Positions 35,012 through 48,900 of a stretch of DNA of 64,000 nucleotides are shown piece after piece. The translations under genes and the position numbers were made by a program. Positions within the stretch are counted from its first letter, which is position 1; each line of letters opens with the position of its first letter. The notes beneath the pieces are model-generated. The model saw nothing but the letters and a program-made list of their open reading frames with translations, was not told the DNA's origin and did no database searches. Source of the stretch: Sipunculus nudus (taxonomy: Eukaryota > Annelida > Sipuncula > Golfingiida > Sipunculidae); assembly GCA_026874595.1 (NCBI GenBank), contig CM049319.1:51720917-51784916 (forward strand). Reading direction: 5' to 3'.

Positions 35012-38000
35012 GAGGTAGTTGTAATAGTACTATCGGCAGCATTTCTATTTGTAAAAATTTGTAGTTTTGTAACAGAAATAAATTACCATAAGATATAATG
35101 GTATTTCCAGATTTGTCGATCGACCTCGCCGCATTGTGACGTCACGGGACCACACACGTTTGGAAAAGCTCGTTTGTACTGCCAGTGTATCAGTCATTAC
35201 ATTTATGGTAATATCTGCAATAAAACAAACTTAAATTACTATATACGAAAAAAGAAAATTCAAATAATGAGCTGATGTTCCATTCAGACATTTGTATAAG
35301 GGAATCATATTTCTCGATCCGTGACCTGTCTATTTTTATTCTTCCCTTTATTTCTGTCCTCGAAGTTATTACATATGAGTATCAGACCAAATTTATGATA
35401 AGTGTGACGATACTTACTGATTTCTCTCATTTCAGCTTTTGAGTAGATTAAGCTTATATTCACTGTTGAGAGCAGGATTTCCTTGTTTTCCGCAATCAAT
35501 ATATCTGCCGTCACATTGATTGTTTCCGGAAGTGCCAAGCGAGGTTGGAGGAAAATCACTGGTCGTGTTTTATACATGACGACAGTATTACTCTGGAAGG
35601 CTCCCACTGCTACGCCTACAACAATAAGAAAAGGTCAGGAAAATATTTAATGAGTATTAAATAGCCGCTACATCTGTAAAGCCTATGGAATAAGCAGGGT
35701 GCATAAAAGCAAAAATAGCTTCTGTATTGAGAAATTTTGGCAAATGAAGAAGAGCATCAAGAAGATTTTATTCAAATGGACCAGAAGAAAGATCACCCTA
35801 ATAATATAGTGCGTCATGCCGCTGCTTCTCTATCTCTACCATTGCCGCGGTGGTGGTAAGTTTGGCTTTTTCGAGGAACTTGCATGATGGTGATGTAATC
35901 ACACCAGTGGATATTTAAGTATCATTTATGTTGATTCTCTCTTGACTATGAGACATTGAGTGAGTAGCCAGAAGTCGGGAACAATGGTCTTTAGACGCTT
36001 CTCTTTCTATTAATTTAGCGGTGTTTTGTTACTTCTCAATTGCAATGTTCACATAGCATCCATGAAAATGTTACTACCGAGATACACAAATGGCAGCTCT
36101 GTATCCAGCTCGGTCTGATTGATGAAGATGCGTGGTGGGTAGTATTGTCAGCATATCAGAGTTCTCTGACCTGTTTTTTTTCACAACATTGGGTTCAAAT
36201 GTCAAGACTGTCCGGACCACCACACAACCGATCCTTCAACCATCCTGTTGCACTGTGAGGCTAAGCTACCTGAGATACTACCCAGCTGCCATTCATTGGC
36301 GAGCGTTACCATGTTGAGGAATTTCGATAGCCTTTCCAGGTATTGTCAAGCCCTTCCTATGCTGGAAAGGGTGATTGTTTGGGTTAAGTTAACGAAGGTG
36401 ATGTACAGACATATGTCTTCTTGCTGGACCGGGTGAATGTTTAGGTCAATACGAAGGTGATGTACAGACATCTGTTGTCCCAGCAGCATATGTCTCAAGA
36501 TACATATCATACCTAGAGGTGATCCTCGGCAAATTAGGTGTAAAATGATTGAGCCGATTTCAGTGCAGAACCTGCACGATCGAGAGCACGGTACTTCCTC
36601 TATATTTTAAGCAGTCTGCCCTTTCTAACTTATTCTTGTAAAAACAGGACGATAATAACTGCGTCTCAAAAGTTTAGAGGAGTGTGTCGTGTTCTCAGGT
36701 ACTACACCGAGGAAGATCAAAAAGTGAAGAAAACCATTAAAAAAGTAAAAGTTGGGCAAAATTTATAAAAAAAAAAAGTTGCTTTGTGCAAATGTTCTTT
36801 GTTCGAATTGCCGGTTCTAAGAGAATTAGTTACGCGTGACGAAAATTAGGTACACATGACGAATCGATCTGATTTCACTGAAAAGACAGGACTTGCACCG
36901 TTTCTGGACCTAAAATTGTCCCAGTCATCGCCCACGGCTGTAGCGGTGTTCTATTTGCTCTGCATGCCCTTTGCAGAATACCCTTGAAAATCACTTTTTC
37001 TTACATGTATCTTTGATTTGTATGATTTTATGTAGATAATTGATTTCATGGACTCTTTTGATGTGACACGATATCAAACTATACACTGACGCTAACAGAT
37101 ATTGATAACAAAAAATAAAATATAGAATTGATTCATTTGCGCCCATCACGGTGACGACAGTTTTAACATTGTACTTGCACGTGACATATTTTATCGATCT
37201 TTCATAAGCCACTAATTATGTCTGCCTCTCCTATAAAACAGCGATGACAGTAACAATATCACGCTAATTGCTATGGTCAAAGTTGAATTTAAATCGTCAT
37301 TGGAATTAATGCTAAAGGAAGTGTCTGGGAAAAGGCAGGCTGATAGAGGTGTTGGGTCTGAGTATATGCAACGTTCAATCAAACAACGTTACCTTTAGTC
37401 TGTTGGAGAACTTGTGAGGAAGCTCTGTCTTTCATTATGTTCTTCAGCACGGACCCAGAGTGGCCAAAAGATGAAATATTGTGTCCTCCAGGGGGTCTTA
37501 ATGTCTGACTTGAAGAGTTTGCTAATCCCGACTTCCCTCCGTTGTACACATACACAGCTCCCCCTTGTGGTTCATAAGGCGCACCAATCAGAACATCTGC
37601 AGGAAAACATACAAACAATAAAATGACCTTGTAACGTAACAAACGCAAATTTAGCAGATATCAAATTAATTAAGATTACTATACCTCTTTGCCTTGTTTC
37701 AACCATAATATTCATTTAAGATTTTTTGGACAGGTGGCGGCATCTGTTCTAACGTTCTCGATATGATCCTGCAAAACATGACAGTATGTGTGGATTTCTT
37801 TACTGAGGAAATTTTATTCTATAAAATGATGACACCAGTGGGCATATGGGAACTTATATCTTGAACAATTTGTCTATTTAAATTACCTTTGTAACCATCA
37901 TTATCAAGATCTCCAGCGCAGGTGATCATCATACCAAGGCGACCTCTGGCGTGCTTCCCGGATATCACTGTTTCCATGGTAAATCGGTTCTGTGGGAAAA

Positions 38001-39922
38001 ATTGGGGAAAATATGATAAGTAACGTTATCAAATGCATAATATTGTACAAATCTGACAACTATTTTTACATTTAATTAGCTACGAGTTATTTTACATGGA
38101 AAAAATATTGTCCAAGCTAACTTAAAAAATGGCCACTAAAATTAGCCACCAATCTTAAATATGACAGGTTTCAAAGAAAGATAAAAGGATTGTACACCAC
38201 AGAACCCTATATAGTCCATGTTTAGAGCTTGCCTATTTACAGCACGTGAAATATCACATGTATAAAATACCAGCTATTTGGACCTCCGACAAACAGTAAG
38301 ATATCTCAGCCACCCAGACAACATGCTTTCCCTGTAGCATCGATGTTACAATTATGGGCTAATGGGAAGCCCCAATGGAGCCTGCCGATCATTGCTTAAA
38401 ATCATTTTGGATATGTAGCAAAAAAAAATATAAATTCGGTCAGCCATATCGGCCATTTTATTTAAAAGAGCCCAACCTCCTATAAAGCATGTTGAATTAA
38501 CAAAAAATAGCATCTTCCCTTTAAAATGAATTCTCACCTGTTAAAATATTGCCCTGAAACCATTTGCTTATTCCTGTAAGCGAGTCTTAAAACAGTGGAT
38601 CGGGCGCGATCACAGGTTTCAAATAAACACAGTGAGTATGTCGCCTTGACTGACTTTGCCCAAAAAAAGTAATGCATGTTCCTGGTGGCTGAAACATCGC
38701 GTGTTGCGGCTGACAATCGGACCTCCGGTCACATGGCCTCCTTATGGTAAACAGACTCGCGTGGACTGTGTTTTCCGACACGAAGAGCCATAACAAGGTG
38801 TTAAACTGCCGTATGGGAAGTACTGAGACTGTGTGCTGGGGTGGTTTTGCTTAAATATATATATATATATATATATATATAAAGCAAAACTGGACTGCTG
38901 GTGTGAAATATTCTGTAAAATTTATGTTTTTTTTGGCTAACTCTGTGTTCATATTGATGAACTGTAGGTAACACCTGCTACGAAATGTCCTTATATACCT
39001 CTGTAAGTGATTTATAGCCTTGATATTCTTCAAGGTGCATGCGCTCGTGTTGACAAACAGAGAAAAAAACATGTAATAGGCAAAGGTGGTTGGTTGCATA
39101 AGTGGGGAAGTTGAAAGGTCACTGATACCATTTCAAAAACTCTGGTTTTTCTGACCTGCTACCAGATGTTCTAATTCAATATGTTATCATTAATTGCTGT
39201 GCAATCCATGTTATGAACATGTGGATAATAATAAAAAGAACACCCTGTGGTCCGTGGGATCGGGGTTCTCCGGCCCAGCGTTACGAAAGGTTCAAGGGAT
39301 TATCTTTAGTTGACAGACTTCAGATATCAGAATAGGCCCCTTTAAACATAAATTGCTGCGTTGCTTTATTTTCGTTTGTAGGAGAATTCCTATGACATTC
39401 CAGATGACATTTGACATCTGACATCAAAGTTTAAGTCCTTCCTGACATCAAACCTGCGACATCCGGCTCTTAGTCAGTACGAATGATGGCATCCCCTGGA
39501 TGGTATTGAAGGAATAAATCATACAGATTGATAAGGCGAGGAAAGGCGACACGAATACACTCCGAGAAAATTTGGCAAGGCAGGGACCTATATGCAGAGA
39601 GAGTTTTTGAAGAGTCTTAAAATTATATAGGAATATATAGACTTCTTTTTATGTTGTTTGGCTACTTACCTTTTCATTCGAGAATTTGAAGACGTAGACA
39701 CGCCCCTCCTCAATTGTGCTGGTCTTGTACAGTGGCGCCCCCACCAGGAGCTCGTCCTTACCGTCATTATCGACATCACACGCGCAGACCTTCGCTCCGA
39801 AGTAACTTCCCGTCTGTAAGATGCAAATCAGGCACAGTACATAAATGAGGTCTTAAATTTAACTTTTCCAACATCAGCATCTGTTTTCTTTTCATTCTCA
39901 CTCTATGGATGTGGTGATTATG

Positions 39923-39965
<43 letters not shown>

Positions 39966-42892
39966 GAGGGCGACGTTCGTTCCTTAAAGGGGATGGTGGT
40001 TAGATCGTAGATGGTGGTATGCTCTGTGAAGAAGCTGATAACCGACCAATAGTCACAAGTCAGTTGCGGTAATTTAATCAAAAAGGTTGTCTTCATTTAA
40101 TTTTTTTTTATAATATAGTGAAGTTTTTTTCGTTTGGTGTTTTGCTGAAACGTTAAAATATAGGGAATAGTTTTAGTTGAAGCACTTCTTAACCTTTTTT
40201 TATCTATCATGATACACATCAATATTTGTTTACCGTCAGATTTTGGTTTTCGAACTAGTTCATTTCATGGCAGTATAAGCCGTTCACAGGGGAGAGTTCT
40301 CACACCCCGCAAGAAGCGCATTCATTCATACATTGATTAATAGTCCGCGTGTTATGAAGTGTGTTATGTTGAGTATAATGTCATTGTGTTATAGCAAATG
40401 TTAAGCAGAGTTACACCAGGCGCTAACAAGTGTATTAGTGCATTATAACCGCATGAGACTGTTATGAAACAACCATTTCTGAGGGCACTTCCTTGTACAC
40501 CAATGATATCTCACGATACATACTAAACTTACTTCTCTTTGACTATATGGTATGTAATAAGGCGAACCACTTTATAAATTTAAAATGACCCCCCCCCCCG
40601 AATCATTGGTTCTACCCGTATAAAAGTCTTATGCTGCATAAAAAAATTTTCCTGGTGTTAATTTTTTACTACTCTAATTTCGACGAAATAGTTATTAACA
40701 GTAACAAACTTATCTTGGCCGAGACCTCTACGATAAAGAAATGAAATAAAAAGTAGTCGAATGATTCCACTGGAGAAATAAAAATAAAAGATTACTAGTA
40801 GCTGCAGAAGCCCAACAGATGCAAATCCTATGATCAGAGAATGTCTTATTAAAAGTTAAAGCTTATTGCGTGCTATGTTTACTGAATCATTTCCGTGAAA
40901 ATATGATACAGATTTGACGAAATGATAACGCGACCTGGTGCCTGGGCGGGGGTTGTGTGAAAACCAGATGGTAATCCATCCATTCGTTGAACTACGGAAT
41001 ATATCATGTAACACTTAGACTTAACCACGATTTGCTTAGAGATCAAGGTTTTTTCAAGGTTATATATATATATATAGTAGAACCTCGAATTTTCGTATAT
41101 CTTTTTCCGAAAATTCGTTTTTCCACAATTTAAATTGAGGAACTGAACTTTACCTATATTTACCGAAACGTAAAAAATATGACATTCGGAAAATATATAT
41201 TTTTTTTTCAAATAAGCACATGTTATTCCGAGGATAACAATAATATTTAGACAAAATCTTCTGATGAGACAACGTCACTGGCAGGATGAGGAACAGCTAG
41301 CAGTAGTGTGTTGGGACCTTGATATGCCCACGTGAACCTGTAGTAAAAGTATATTTATTGTACACAATGGTGTACCTCGCATAAATGTTACCTTAAATAT
41401 CCGAACAAATTTTTGTCCCAAAAACTATTTGAATATTCGAGGCTCTACTGTATATATTCATGGAAATCCGATACCCGATCGTAATATTTCATATGGGAGT
41501 ACCAGTTTTTTATTTCGATTTTGGATTTTGACAGTCCCTACTTGTTTCACATTTCATGATGGATCTACTAGATCTATATCCTTATCGCGTCAAGATGTAA
41601 TATAGGAAATAACGGGAGGGCATTTTGTTGGGTTCGAGGATGGTGAATGCGACAGAGTCTGTATGTCTTATTCCTATTGGGCATGACGGTCTATGTATGA
41701 TAGCTAAAGACCCATTTCCATATTTAAGTGTGAGTGCCTTAGGGGCAAAGCATATTCTATATTCAATAGATGATGTGTTCTTCCCGCTAAGTTGGCCAAG
41801 GATTTTCACTTGGCAGGCATTTCTTTTACTGAGTGTAAGCACTATAATTTGCGGGTATGTTTCACACTTTTTTTGTTGAACAATGAAGTGATAAGACTTT
41901 CTACCATCACTGTACTGCATAAAATCATTGTTCCTAAATGTAACTGTCTTTTATGGATAACAAATCTGTTCTTGCATATCTACTCGACATAGTTTTAACG
42001 AATAAAAAGTACATGAACTTATCAAAGTACGCATGAGCACGTCAAGAGTAATCTGTACTCGTATTCGAGTATTTTTTTTTGTAAAAAGGGCTAAAATACA
42101 CCTACTCGTACTCGAGTACCTTTATTATACTCAGTACTCGACCCCCCGAGTACTTTCAAGGCACTCGGACCCAACTTTGGTGTGTTAATAAAACAATAAC
42201 AAAAACTACTAACCTGAATATCATCTGGAATTATTTCAATCATCGGCGTATTTGATTTCGGCGGAAATAGGTACACCTGAAAATGTTACATGTAGAACTG
42301 TGATACATTTGTCAAAACACGATGCCTTACAAAATATTAGACCCATTAACAAGAGATGCATTTTTGTCTAGATTCCAATCGCCATTTTCATAGATAGATA
42401 ACAAAATTTACTCTAAGGTATATATTGCGAATTCGTCAATATGATCTCCCTATTCCATAGACGGAAAACAAAAATCACTTCAAGAAAAATATTGCCAGTT
42501 CTTTAATATAATCTCCCTTTTCCATAGACAGATAAGAAAATTTACTCTAAGAAAAATATTGAGAATTCATCAATATGATATCCCTTTTACATTGATATAT
42601 TACAAAATTTATTCAAAAAAAAAAAATAAAACGAATTCATTAATATGATTCATTTGCAAACAATTAGCCATGTTCATGTTACTTGCCTGGTATACCAATC
42701 AAAAACAATATATTATTAAGGGTTGGGCCTTGGTTTCCACTGGATGGTCCAATATGATCACGAGTTTGGTTGTCGGTACAGGGACATCTGATACCGATAC
42801 CAATAAGATAGGTAGCGTGGTATCGGTGTAGGGTTGAAGCTCAAAAGCAGTATTACAAGTTATCCATTATCCGTCTCATATATATATATATT

Positions 42893-42923
<31 letters not shown>

Positions 42924-45900
42924 TGTTACGGGGTGACATAAAAGCGGACCGATCTGTCTCGCTGGTGGATCTTGCTTTTCTGATGAAGCGGTTGGAACGC
43001 CGGACATGTGCGCCACAGACTTGGCTTCGAAACCCCGGATCGGCCCAATATTTTCCCTTGAGCAATTTGTGTTCATAATAATATACATATATAGATAGAG
43101 TGAGAGAGAAGGGGGGATAATGAACAAAGGAGTATCTTTATCTGTTGAAACAACTTTTTTAAATTTTTATATTTGATCGGTATAATATTAAGTTATTTAC
43201 AGACACGTTTTTTTATTGATAATTGTAATACGTGGATCACGTAAAATGTACATATACATTTACTGCGTGTACTGTAATACATGTAATACGTAATATATAA
43301 CATGTGATGCGTGTCCAGTAAAACATGTAATACGTAATATGTAACATGTGATACGTGAACTGTTATACATGTCATACGTGATATGTAATATGTGATGCGT
43401 GTATTGTAATACGTGTCATACGTGATATGTAATATGTGATGCGTGTATTGTAATACATGCAATACGTATTATGTAAAATGCGATGCGTATACTGTAATAC
43501 ATGTTATCCGTAAATATGTAACATCTCATGTGTATATTGAGATACGAATAATATGTAATATGTAATATGTAACATGTGATGCATGTACTGTTATACTTGT
43601 AATACATAATAGGTAACATGTGATGCGTGTATTGTAATACGTATAGTACGTAATATGTAACATGTGACGTGTGTATTGTATTTCATGTCATACGTAATAT
43701 GTAAAGTGGTGCGTGTATTGTAATACGTGTTAACTGTTTTTTTATGTAACAAGTAATGCATGTATTGTAATATGTGTAATGCGTAATATGTTACATGCGG
43801 TGTGTATTCTGTTATACATGTAATCCGTAAATATTTAACTCTTTCTTACTATTGGTTTCACATACACCTATGCTCTTTCTACCCATGCGTTTGAGGTTTC
43901 ATCTTGTATTATTGTAAAGGAAAAAATCCTAATTGCATCTGCCAGGACAGTATGCGTTCATTTCCGTTTCTTTATGTGTGTATGTTTGTGAGGGTGTGCG
44001 TGAGTGTGTGTGTGTCATAACATAACTCACGCAACCAAGAAATTGTCAGGGCACTTCGGGATCGGGTCAATGAAGAATCGATTAGATTCTGGTATGGATC
44101 CGCCTCATGTTGCGGGTCCAGGAAGGACTTCCAATAAGATTCACAAATGCAGAGTCACTTATGCACGAATGAACCTTGGAATATGGGCCGAATAATTGAA
44201 TGCAAACAGGGGTCGAGGGAATTTCTGCAAAAATGAACTTGGGAATTTGGACCGAATAAGAGAATGCAAACTCGTTTTGGGTAGTATCCCACAATGAAGA
44301 CCGCCCACATGGCGGAGGCCTGCGTTCCTTGGAATATATATTTCTAGATTGTTCATAATATGAATAGGTTATAAATCTGCTCACCTTTCCCTGGCTGTTC
44401 AACAGCGGCGCACCCATGACACGAAACAGTTGCCCAGAATCTTGAAACTTTCCGGTTGTTGCGTCATATCCTGTTAAGTTAATTTATTCAAATGTTACAC
44501 CTTGCTATCTTAGCATGTCTTTAAGTCAAATGCTTTTTTTTAAAATAATTTGGTCAAAGAAAAAAATTTGTTATATTTCTTTGTCTGCTTCATAATCAAG
44601 ACGATATATAATGAAAAACAATTGAACCATGGGTCATGACGCTCAGCTGCCAAGCATGACCTGCGACATCATGGGCTGCGATTCACAACTTCCAGTCAAA
44701 TTGTTGAAGAACCTATATGCCAACTTTGTTGAAACTTTCTGCGTTTACATAAATATATATCACAAAGTCTGGTTAAACACAGTGAATTGATGGTCTGAGG
44801 CAAAATGCATGGTTGTTGAGCTATCAGGAACTAATCCAACAGCTTGCTTGATACCTGTCAGTCTCAAAAGGAATGCCACACAGGCCAAATATAAGATCAA
44901 AATAAATAGCAAAACATCAAGGAAATCAATGCAATAATTATTGTGAAACGGGTAGGCAACTGTACTGAGCTTTCACAAATGATGGTCATATTTATTAAGA
45001 AATCTTTGACCCTATGCAAGAGTACATTAATATACGTCCCACTGCATTCACTTTAATATTTCTTGAGATAATAGCTTCCTTGTGGCCATATTGGATTTCT
45101 GACAGGTCGGAAATTGAACAACAGGCCTAATGCGAACCTGTGCATTGGGAAATACACCAGGCATAATGCTCGATATGTATAATTATGCCCAATCAAGGCT
45201 AATATATCAAATTCCTCTGTAGAAATAAGCAGGCACATACACTGTGCAAAAGTCATTGTAGGTTGCGACACCTGTCTTGTGAACGAGAAAGCCATCACTG
45301 ACACTTAGAACGGTCAAAATATCAGGCCAATACATCAAACTTACCTTGAGTCTGATGCATGGGGATGACCAGGCTTAGATGAGAAAGGCAGTTGCCCCGA
45401 GTGAACTGTGACAAATTGGCTGGCTCAGGCTACTGCATTGAGTGAACACATGACCTGCACCTGGCTAGACTGAGTGAACTTTTGGTGCCAAATCTGATGA
45501 AGTGGGCAGTCTGCCAATGCTATTAATAGAATTCAGCTATTGCACTGAGTGAACTCCTGACCAATACCTTGCTGCACTGAGTGAACTCTAGACCTGTTGC
45601 CTAATCTGATACAGTTGGCAGTCTGCCAAAGCTATAAATAGATCCAGACTGACCTCTAGCCTGTTGCCAAATCTGAAATAGTAGCCACACCATTGGGCCC
45701 TGCCCTGAGGGGCATGACACCCATTAGTTGATCACATGGTGCCCATGAAATGTTCACATGTCACCCATGAGGTGATCACATGCCTTGTGCTTGGCTGCAC
45801 TGTTTGAACTCTTGACCTACATCTGGCTGCACTGAATGAACTCTTGATCTGTTGCCAAATCTGAAACAGTTGGCAGTTTCTCAACCTATTTAAAGATACA

Positions 45901-48900
45901 GACACAATCTTGGCCTGTTGGTAAATCTGTTTACACATACTGAAAGACTTTGGAAAAAATGCTTTTTTTTCAAGCTGACATATTCATAAACTTTTTATCA
46001 AAATATCTAGAATAATAAAAGATGAAATCCTTTCATTGTTAAAGGTCCGATAATTCTGCCAAAAATCATTCAAGTAAACCTGAACAAAGGCCACCTTAGA
46101 ATAATTTTTGTGAAATGTTACAGAAGTTATAATTGAAACAAAAATTTTGTAGAAGAACAGTTTTGCATTCCTAAGTTTAAAATAGACATAATAATGGCCA
46201 TAAGACCAACTTTAGCTTATGTTATATGATAGAAAGATAAGGATAATTCTTTTGAAAAATTGTACGATTCAACTTGACAGTTTCATCATAAATGTTTTAA
46301 GCTGAAAGAGGCTAAATGAGGTTTTTGCCCATAAAAAACAGGACAATGTAGTTGGCGCTACAAAATCTGCAACTTCAAATATGAGACACGTGACCAACAT
46401 TTGCACAATACTTGGTAATGCTAGCTTCTTTCATTTCTCAGATTACTATGTCAGTATGCTTACTTGGCCAAATGACTGTTCAAATTCGTGTAACTCCACT
46501 AAAATTCATCAAATGCAAACCATTTAAACAAACTTGAGAGGGCTTGCCTCTGGGATCATTTCTGTAAAATATTAAACTATTTGGCTGGACTGTTTACAAG
46601 AAGAAGACTTTTAAAGGTTTTTCAGCTGGATCCCTATAAAGTCTAAGTAAATGCAGATAGCAAAAAAAATAAGCTGAATCCCACAACATTTGATATGTGA
46701 CAGATTATTGCATAAAATCTGGGGATGGTAGCTCCTGCTATTCCAGAGAAATTATGGTTTAATGTATATATGACCAATGACCCTTGTACAAAAAAAGGTC
46801 AATGCAGGTGGCGCCACCAATACCTGAATTTGATATATGACTCATGTGACCAACACTGGCATAAAATTTGGTGATGACAGCTCGGGCCGTTTCTGAGACT
46901 GTCATTTTAGTATGCTTTTTAGGACAGATGACTAAGTTCAACTTCCTGTAACCCGGCCAAAATTCACCGAACTTGAACCATTCAAACAAACTTGAGAGAG
47001 TTGGTATAAAAAATTATTTCTGTGAAATATTGAACAATTTGGCTTGACCGTTTTAGTTGAGAAGATTTTTAAAGTTTTTTTAGCTTTTCCTCTTTAAAAT
47101 ATAAGAAAATGCAGAGTTTTTCAGATGGCTAATTTTTTGTATTAAATTATATCATGCCAACACCAGTCATTTTCCAAATAGTATGGGTTAACGTACAGAC
47201 GACGGACGCCGCCACACCATCGCATTAGCTCACAGGTTCGCTAAAAATTACTACAGATGCATACTGAATGCAAAATTATAATACAGATACATCTCACTGA
47301 TGGCAAAATCTTGAATTGAGTTGAGTTTGGATACCAATTTTTTATAATCCATGTATAGCCAACTTTATATACCCATAGAGAGCTGTATACCTGTGACTGT
47401 AAACATTGCCTGGCATGAGGAATATCTATAATCATAAATCTACATTTTTTTTAAAAAGCTTTCAAATAGCATTATTGTCAATATTAACCATAGATAACCT
47501 GAAATCTAAATGTCTAGAGGTATGATGTAACGGATGCTGATAAACTGGTGCCAGGCTAGATGTATCTGCTTCACGCAGCTAACATATATGGTAAAATGAC
47601 TCAATTCAATCTGTATAATGCAGCCAAAATTCATTCTTTGGAACCATAAAAGTCAATTATTATAATAATTATTCAGGGGATTATTCTTGTAAAATGTTAA
47701 ACAAATTGGCCTCAATGGCGTCAGTCAAAAAACGTTTTGCAGGTTTATACCTCATTTGGGAAAATACATCAAAATGGCTAAGTTCAGCTTTCCATAACTC
47801 CGCTAAAAATCACTGAACCCAAACCATTTGAACAGACTTGAATGATCAACATCTAAGGATAATTAATGTCTGATATTTAAGAATTTGGCCCAGTGGTTTT
47901 ATAGGAGAAGATCTTTTTAGCCACTGAGCTGAAAGGTGCTGTTATGACATATGACTAAATTCAGTTTCCCATAACTCAGCCAAAAGTCACTGAACTGAGA
48001 CCAATTGAACAAACTTCAGAAAGCACTACCCTGGGGTCATTTCTGTGCGATATTAAACAATTTGGCCGTATGGTTTCAGAGAAGAAGTTTTTTGTAGCTG
48101 TCAGTATGATACGGGCACTTATGACCCCCGTACAAAAAAGGCTGATGCAGGTGGCGCCACCAATACCTCAATTTCAGATATGACTCATGTGACCAACATT
48201 TGCATAAAATTTGGTGATGATAGCTCCAGCCGTTTCTGAGATTGTAATTTTAGTATGCTTTTTTGGACAGATTACTAAGTTCAACTTCCTGTAACTCGGC
48301 AAAAATCATCGAACTTAAACCATTCGAACAAACTTGGTAAAGATTGTTCCAGGACTCATTTCTGTGAAATATTGGACAATTTGGCTGTACAGTTTCAGAG
48401 AAGAAGATTTTTAAAGCCTTTTTTAGCTTTTTCTCTATTAAATCTAAGAAAATGCAGTTTGCAAAAAAAAAAATAAGCAAAATCCGATATAGTTTCTTAG
48501 ACGACGAATGCAGAAAGCATCGCTAGGAGTCTTGAAATCAAATAAAGCCATCCTAAATCAAGGTACAGACCCACACATTATCAGACACTTGCTGATATAT
48601 CTGATGATTTGAATAATAATATTCAGACATCTAGAAAACTTAGTTTATTGCTATGACTCATGAAATAAACTGCAAGATGATCCCCTCATCTTAAAAATCA
48701 CTAGCAAAACCTTAACACTTTACTCTCATAGTCTTAATGCCTGGTCAAAGCATTCTGGCAACAGTGTTTTTGTTATGAAGTAATGATAAGGCCTTATCAC
48801 TCCATTGACTGATACAAGGGGGAGTCATATATCACAAGTGTCACTGACAATTATGGGCACACAGTGAGATGTACAAGTTGGAAAGCAATGGTTATATATA

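Larger units (their letters stand above)
24090..39053. repeat. Right arm of the large inverted duplication
   Basis: Inverted match, in order, to 21070 down to base 1: small frame, MITE, about 130-bp array, 3' UTR, all 14 shared exons and their introns. The match ends only because the window begins. It lacks the left-specific insertions. Confidence 0.9.

Noticed and set aside
27507-39053. Palindrome as simple missed-adapter sequencing artefact
   Set aside because: Such artefacts give nearly identical arms; here exons differ by a few percent, introns by more, and each arm has its own insertions.
39776-40096. Open frame with a RERERERE run
   Set aside because: It arises from the (CT)n microsatellite and overlaps the true propeller exon in another frame.
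41582-41920. 112-codon minus-strand frame and overlapping plus-strand frame
   Set aside because: No recognisable motif, no splice support, deep inside an intron of copy 2; most likely repeat-derived or chance.
42966-43046. Functional tRNA gene
   Set aside because: A- and B-box-like motifs are present but the acceptor stem and T stem do not pair well; listed only as tRNA-like.
43193-43619. Tyr/His/Thr-rich open frames
   Set aside because: Direct translation of the 44-bp minisatellite.
43193-43850. CRISPR array
   Set aside because: The repeats are contiguous 44-bp units without unique spacers, in a eukaryotic genome.
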